This document shows, in pieces, positions 58,960-64,000 of a DNA stretch of 64,000 nucleotides. The translations under genes were made by a program, and so were the position numbers. The notes under the pieces were generated by a model. The model was not told the DNA's origin, did no database searches, and worked only from the letters and a program-made list of their open reading frames with translations. Within the stretch, counting starts at the first letter, position 1. The number at the start of each line of letters is the position of its first letter. Location: contig WTXI01000123.1 in NCBI GenBank assembly GCA_022376515.1, forward strand, positions 43,594 to 107,593, read 5' to 3'. The stretch is from Lactifluus volemus. Its lineage: Eukaryota > Basidiomycota > Agaricomycetes > Russulales > Russulaceae.

Positions 58960-60825
58960 ACTGTAGCCAAGTTTAATCCATGCACAAGTTTGAGAGATCA
59001 AGCTGGGTATAATGTTTACTGACAACCCAGACAACGTTATATCCACGGAGACAAGGCCGGTAAATCTGGGAACCCAAAAAGAAGCTCGTTCTCTTCCCCA
59101 CACATCCAACCATCACCCTTAATAAGGCACTTGTCCATGGAACGGATCTCCTCAGTATCTTCAGTGTTGACCTTCTCCACATGAATCGTACGATCTCGCG
59201 AGGCTGAAGCGATGGGATTCACATCCAGCGGGGATGCAGCACAGCTGATTGATTAAGTTTGTCCCGTAGACGGGGCCACTTTAATCTCTCCTGTTGGGCA
59301 TGCTACATGAAAATCGTGCAATCTCCCGACGCAGAGGCAATACGCTACCCGTCCGGCGAGAATGCCACAGAAAGGACACCCTCTGTGTGCCCAACAAACG
59401 GGGCCCGCGATGACATTCCCTGTTGTGGCATCCCACACGCAATTCGTGTGGTCTGCAGAACAGAAGAGACCACTGTCACTCGATCATCCAGAGGCGGCAC
59501 TACTGAGGCACAGTACCTTAATTGAACCGGCATCTTCCCCTTCCTCTTCTTCTTTCTTCGCCGCGCTCGCCGCCTCTGCGCATGCCTCGGCCTGCGCAAG
59601 TTGTTCCGCCATGCTTCCTGTATCCGGTGCACCCCACCTACGCAACTCCACAGAGCGACGTTCGCGCATCCTCTCCGTGATCTTCCGATGCGATGCGGTG
59701 CCGTCCAGACGGTGCACGCCCGCGCCCTCGTCGGCTGCTGATGCGTACGGGGGTTCATGGAGACCATCTTCTCCGAAGACGATTGAGAAAGTATCGCACT
59801 TATGATAAGACGTGGTTACCTCGCGCGGATTGGCGTGGCCCACGCGAGCTGTTGCGGTATCCCACACGCGAATTGTGCGATCGTGTGAGGCCATAGCGGG
59901 ACCGCTCACTGGACGTACTCAACGGGTCGTATCTGTTGCATTCTCGCCGGACAGGAGGCGCATCGCTATGGCCTCTCCTGTTACAAGATTCCACATACGA
60001 ATCGTATTATCTCCCGAAACGGAGGCGACGTGCTGCCCATCAGGCGAGATTGCAACAGAAAAGACCGAACTAGTGTGTCCAGTAAGAGGGCCCGCTACAA
60101 TCTTCCCTGTTGCAGCACCCCACACCCGAATCGCGAAGCTGAGGCAATGTGCTGTCCGTTCGGTGAAAATGCAACAGAAAGGAGCCAGTCTGTGTGTTCA
60201 ATAAATGGGCCTGCCATGGCCTCTACTGTTGCGGCATCCCACACGCGAATCGTGTGATCGCAAGAGGCTGAGGCAACACGCCGCCCATCTGGCGAAAAAG
60301 CAATCGAATTGACCTTTCCGGTATGTCCGGTGGATGTCACCACTAGGACCTCCCGTCTTGCGGCATCCCCACAAACGAATTGTGTGATCTCCCGAGGCCG
60401 AAGCAATGCGCTCCCCGTCCTGTGAGAATACGGCAGAAAAGACTGAATCGGTGTGTCCAATAAACGGACCCACCAGAAGCTCTCCTGTTGTGGCATCCCA
60501 CACGCGAATGGTGAAATCACGAGAGGCCGAAGCGATGCGTTGTCCATCTGGTGAAAATGCCACAGATTCAATATTTATCAGAGCAGGTCCATCAAGTTAC
60601 GTACCAGTCAATTCGAGCCCGAGCAGCCTCTCTTGCGTTTCGTTGACCTGACCTGCCCGTAGTAATCGTTAGCATCGGGGGCATCGGGTGTGAGGACATT
60701 TGGCATACGGTGTAGGTTGAGTAAGAGCCATCGTAGCTGACAAGAATCATGTAGATCGAGTATTATGTAGAGGGTTGAGGCAACCACGCGTTTGCCCAAG
60801 GCGCGAGAGTTTCTCCTCGGGAACA
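58960..60825 (-). pseudogene. Decayed second WD40/NLR locus
   Basis: The minus strand carries about seven WD40 repeats like those of the NLR at 39-41 kb (VASVSGDNTIRMWNLVTGE, IASASGDHTIRLWG), but with frameshifts, stops and missing parts. The end at 58973-59220 matches the NLR tail (DGWMCGEENELLFGFPDL, then QLDLSNLCMD). Unrelated sequence (about 59470-59830) splits the repeats. Upstream at 60600-60730 lies a well-kept first exon (M-P-N-V-L-T-P-D-A-P), then a stretch reading QERLLGLELTG at its donor, matching the region before the C2 exons of the intact NLR. C2, helical and NACHT parts are absent. Confidence 0.8.
59470..59830 (-). other. Foreign fragment inside the WD40 relic
   Basis: One open minus-strand frame runs from WD40 sequence into FSIVFGEDGLHEPPYASAAD, then SMAEQLAQAEACAEAASAAK followed by an acidic Glu/Lys run. 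Its composition, Ala/Glu-rich and probably helical, is unlike WD40. It looks like a piece of another gene captured by the decaying locus. Source unknown. Confidence 0.45.
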
Positions 60826-62197
60826 AACAAACAACAACAATTAGGATAACAGAATGGTCACGGTCGTGTCTGCGTGTGGTCCTATACAGATTTGATCCTG
60901 GCCATGCAACTGAATAGGACGATGTGGTACAGGGGTAAGGCGATTATATAGTTTTTGGGGGAAAACCCCAGTTATTTATACATGAACTTTATGGGCATTG
61001 AGATGCCAAAACGAGCGGCGTGACGTTACTATCAGATGCAAGTCTAATAGGTCCCTCTATGATGGTGCTAAAGTCACAGGTGCTAGTCATGATGACACTC
61101 ACTGATGCAGTGCAACTCTGATTTATGACAATTGAAGCCTGGGTCTTGAAATCTTTTCATTGCGATGAGCAACTGTTCGTGAACGTGGTGGGAAGCCAGA
61201 CCTCTCGAACCCGGGAGAGGGAAGAGCAACTCCTAGCACATCTGATAGCGTAAAGACCTTCGGGCCTCAAAGGTAGGTACAGTACGTGTCCGAGTTGAGG
61301 TATGAACGCATCACATGAGGTTATGTTGTGTGCTTCTCGGACCATCAACACTGTCCCCATTTTAATTGTCATCGAAGCTATGATTCCTACACCTACCTAC
61401 ACGCACGCACGACTGCAAAAGAACAGCTCCTGACTACCGGACATGATATCGCGACGATACCCTGCGAAGTGATAGCGGGCGCCGGCTGCGCCACCACTAT
61501 CACAGTGGAGATCAACCTGAGTACAATTGCTTGTGGTGACAGAGCTATAATGAATAAGAGGGCCTGCAGCTGGTTCGGTGTTACAGTACTAGTTGTCCCG
61601 AGGACCTCGGGGAGAATCCCTGCCGTCAGCCCTTGACTCGGGGTCATGCTGCTTCAAGCGAGTTGTCGTTACCGTACTTGCCGGTGATTAGGTATTTCAG
61701 TGGCTATATACATGTTAGTGAGGTGGATACCTGCCACGAGGCTTCTCAGGCGCAAATCTTGACCCGGAGCATTAAGCCTGTAGGACCCACTTTACTGTAA
61801 GCCGCCCAAGGAGGCTCGTCGTAGGCAAAACTGTGGCGCTGGCTCATCCTCTGTGGTGTCGCATACGATAGGCCACGATGGGCGGGAACCGGAGTCTTGG
61901 GTACTCCGGGGCGCCTAAAATCAGATTTAGCTCATTTGTCTCTACGTTTTTCTGTTGGAAAAGGTTTGCCCTGGCCACATCACTTCCAGAGTCGGAAACA
62001 CACAACATCTTTGGCGCTCAGTCGATGTGAAAATAGTAATTTGGACCAGCCGTCTCGGCATGCGATGGACGACGACTCGGAGGCCACCACACTCTTCAAC
62101 GTTGTCTTTTCCCGCCACTCTCCTCTTCTTCCTACTTCTCCAGCTCTTCCCAAAAGCGTCTACGAGGGTCTAGGAGCATTCAGTTATCTACTGAACA
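60826..62197. other. Intergenic, nothing recognised
   Basis: Several short frames (61328-61636 +, 61897-62229 +) lack motifs. The last may include the 5' leader or a first exon of the downstream transcription factor. Confidence 0.35.
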
Positions 62198-64000
62198 GTG
62201 AAGTACATGCCCCTTTCAGTGTGCAGTGAACCTGGACCAATACGTCTTTTAATAATAGTGCATACAAGCGGCCCCTCATCAGACGTGCGTCGGGCCTCCG
62301 GCTCGCCCTCGGGTAGTGAGCCCCCTCCCAGACAACGACGAAAGCCGGGGCGTATCCCCGTATCTTGTGCGGAGTGTCGGCGGTACGTATCGTACCTGGG
62401 CGTCACGCCCGGACTTTCCTCGCTTAGGCTCATGCCCCACTAGACTTAAGCTAAAATGTGATCAAAAGGCGCGTATACTACTGATCTTTCGCGGGAATGG
62501 GGAAGTGAAGAAATCGTAACTCATGCCGGGGGGGTCTTCGATATGTAGTTCCCCTGTGCAAAGTGTGTCAAGCGAGGGTGTGCGGCGATCTGTCCCAACG
62601 GTCCGTCCTCATAATTCATTTGGGGTTTTGACTCCCGAAACTCACCCTTTTTCCGTGTGCTGGTGTTCCTCGATCAGGCACTCTTGCAAGAGGCCGTACA
62701 GGCCACGGGTGCGTGATAGATTATGTACCCATACTTGACTCCATCGTGACGATTACGGACGCCTCCTGCACAACAGCGTTTCCTCGGCGAATAACGAACA
62801 GTTGAATGCACAAATTGAGCACATGAGACGTCGTATTCGCGAGCTCGAACAGGGTCTTAGCGAAGTTTATGCCACCGTTTCGAACGAAACACACCCGCTC
62901 CTCGTCGAAGAGCACAGGATGCCGTCCTCAGCCCCCTCTAGTAACACCCCTATCACCGCGACCCCTTCACCAATGCATCCTGACCCTTCCGTTCACGAGG
63001 CTGACGTTATTAATTCCTTCGGTGCGTGTTGCAACCTCTCCTCATCTTTCTGGTGGGACCTGAGGCCTGATGGCATCCAGGTACGCTGAGCATCGGCAAA
63101 AAAGGCGATTCGTGTTTTTACGGCGCGACGGCTAGAGAAGAAGTGGGTACGATTCGACAGATGCGGTGGCAGCTTGGTCCCCACCACTGACCATCTTACG
63201 TCCTGTGCTGTCAAGTTTCTCTTCCAGAACACTCGCCAAAATTTTGATGCATCTTATTTTCGCCGCACGCGGTTGAACGAACGCATCTTATCAGTTCCAT
63301 TTCCGGAGGCATCACCGGAACTCATCCCCCAGACATCCGCCAGATGGTGTACGGCCATCTGCCCCCCTTCGAAGATGCACGAGGAGCTTGCGAGCTCTTT
63401 ATGAACTACTCATCGTATATGTATGTGATTGGTTTTTTCCTGTTTAGGTAGGTTTGTTGACGAGCCAGCAGGACGTCTTCCTTGACAAGGGAGGAGTTAT
63501 TGCATATTCTCGAAATTGCGTACCACAACAAGTACGCATCGTATCCTTTGTCTGTCTCACTTGTTAATGTTTTTCTCAGGAGCGCCGACCCAGAACCTGC
63601 CACCCATCACCTTGGTCTCCTTTTTATCGTGCTTGCTCTGTCGAGACTGTTATACGGCGAAAACAACGATACCGTGGACTCACATGACTATTTCGTGCTG
63701 TCTCGGGTAGCGTTGACACTTGATTCGCCAGTAGCGACTACCACCGTTACTGCCGTGCAGACGATCGTGCGTGATTTCCTCAACACAGTTTTGTGGCGAT
63801 CTAAGAAGTGCAGGTTTATATGGCTGAGTATTTGGAACTGAGTGACGTTCATATAGACCCAACGAGCTGTGACAGGGCATGGATGTACATCGGGATAGCC
63901 ATGAAGCTCGCCCATAGTGTGAGTCTGGTGCTCCTTTGGAATCTGAGGATGCCTCTCACTTATAAAACCAGATAGGTCTTCGTGGAGTGCTCCTGGGCCA
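62198..64000 (+). CDS. Zn(II)2Cys6 fungal transcription factor (5' part)
   Basis: Gene runs off the right edge. The exon ending at 62382 reads RRKPGRIPVSCAECRR; the next (62444-62468) LKLKCDQK; the next (from 62547) FPCAKCVKRGCAAICPNG, together the six-cysteine binuclear zinc cluster. A coiled coil follows (from about 62801, LNAQIEHMRRRIRELEQGL), then parts of the fungal-specific regulatory domain: LGLLFIVLALSRLL near 63625 and CDRAWMYIGIAMKLAHSVSL near 63870. Such proteins bind DNA and regulate metabolism in the nucleus. The intron after 62468 begins GC rather than GT. ATG 62198 is a guess, and exons between 62600 and 63600 are only partly resolved, so decay cannot be excluded. Confidence 0.7.

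Noticed and set aside
1..64000. tRNA, rRNA or snRNA genes
   Set aside because: I scanned for B-box-like GGTTCGAATCC and conserved RNA stretches by eye and found nothing convincing; tRNAscan-SE and Infernal would decide.

Overview
This window is nuclear DNA from a basidiomycete fungus, most likely an agaricomycete. The genes are cut by many 45-60 nt GT-AG introns, often with CTAAC/CTGAC branch points. The gene content also fits: a C2/NACHT/WD40 STAND protein, a large F-box family member, a BRCA2/Brh2 homologue, a DUF6534-type membrane protein and a fungal Zn(II)2Cys6 regulator. I cannot place it to genus.

The left half (1-27.6 kb) is a rearranged, duplicated accessory region around the chitin-pathway gene UAP1 (UDP-N-acetylglucosamine pyrophosphorylase, 26.0-27.6 kb, + strand, intact). 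Three broken UAP1 copies lie upstream (2.6, 14.6 and 19.3 kb). All three are joined, at the same UAP1 position, to an unrelated segment called X here. Between them, on the opposite strand, sits a family I do not recognise: compact genes of four exons with phase-0 introns, each with a TATA-like box about 75-95 nt before the ATG, coding for 172-199 aa proteins rich in Pro, Tyr and Gln that end in a conserved basic tail. Five copies in the cluster (B, D, E, G, H) and a divergent sixth at 37.2-38.0 kb (K) splice by hand into complete reading frames. One copy is cut by the window edge, three are relics, one is only a promoter, and in one case exons 2-4 of the family are fused in frame to an F-box gene (4.2-6.4 kb). 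A MITE-like element and a solo-LTR-like insertion interrupt the duplicated blocks.

From 27.9 kb the window becomes mostly single-copy: a taxilin-like coiled-coil gene whose predicted exons include a SUMO-like domain (27.9-30.0, - strand), the BRCA2 homologue (30.7-34.2), a probable organelle protein (35.0-36.4), family member K, and a large STAND/NLR gene (39.1-44.8, - strand) with 14 clear WD40 repeats. Then follow the mitochondrial processing peptidase alpha subunit (46.1-47.8), a small coiled-coil gene (48.2-49.1), histone H3 with a 10-nt micro-exon (49.9-50.7), a DUF2235/Tle1-like alpha/beta hydrolase (51.9-53.9), the DUF6534-type membrane protein (56.4-57.9), a decayed second WD40/NLR locus (59.0-60.7) and the 5' part of a Zn(II)2Cys6 transcription factor that runs off the right edge.

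The housekeeping genes do not form a pathway. The accessory parts (local duplication, NLR plus NLR relic, F-box fusion, repeated small genes) look like a fast-evolving neighbourhood. Exon boundaries were placed by eye from splice consensus and reading frame; no alignment or transcript data were available.
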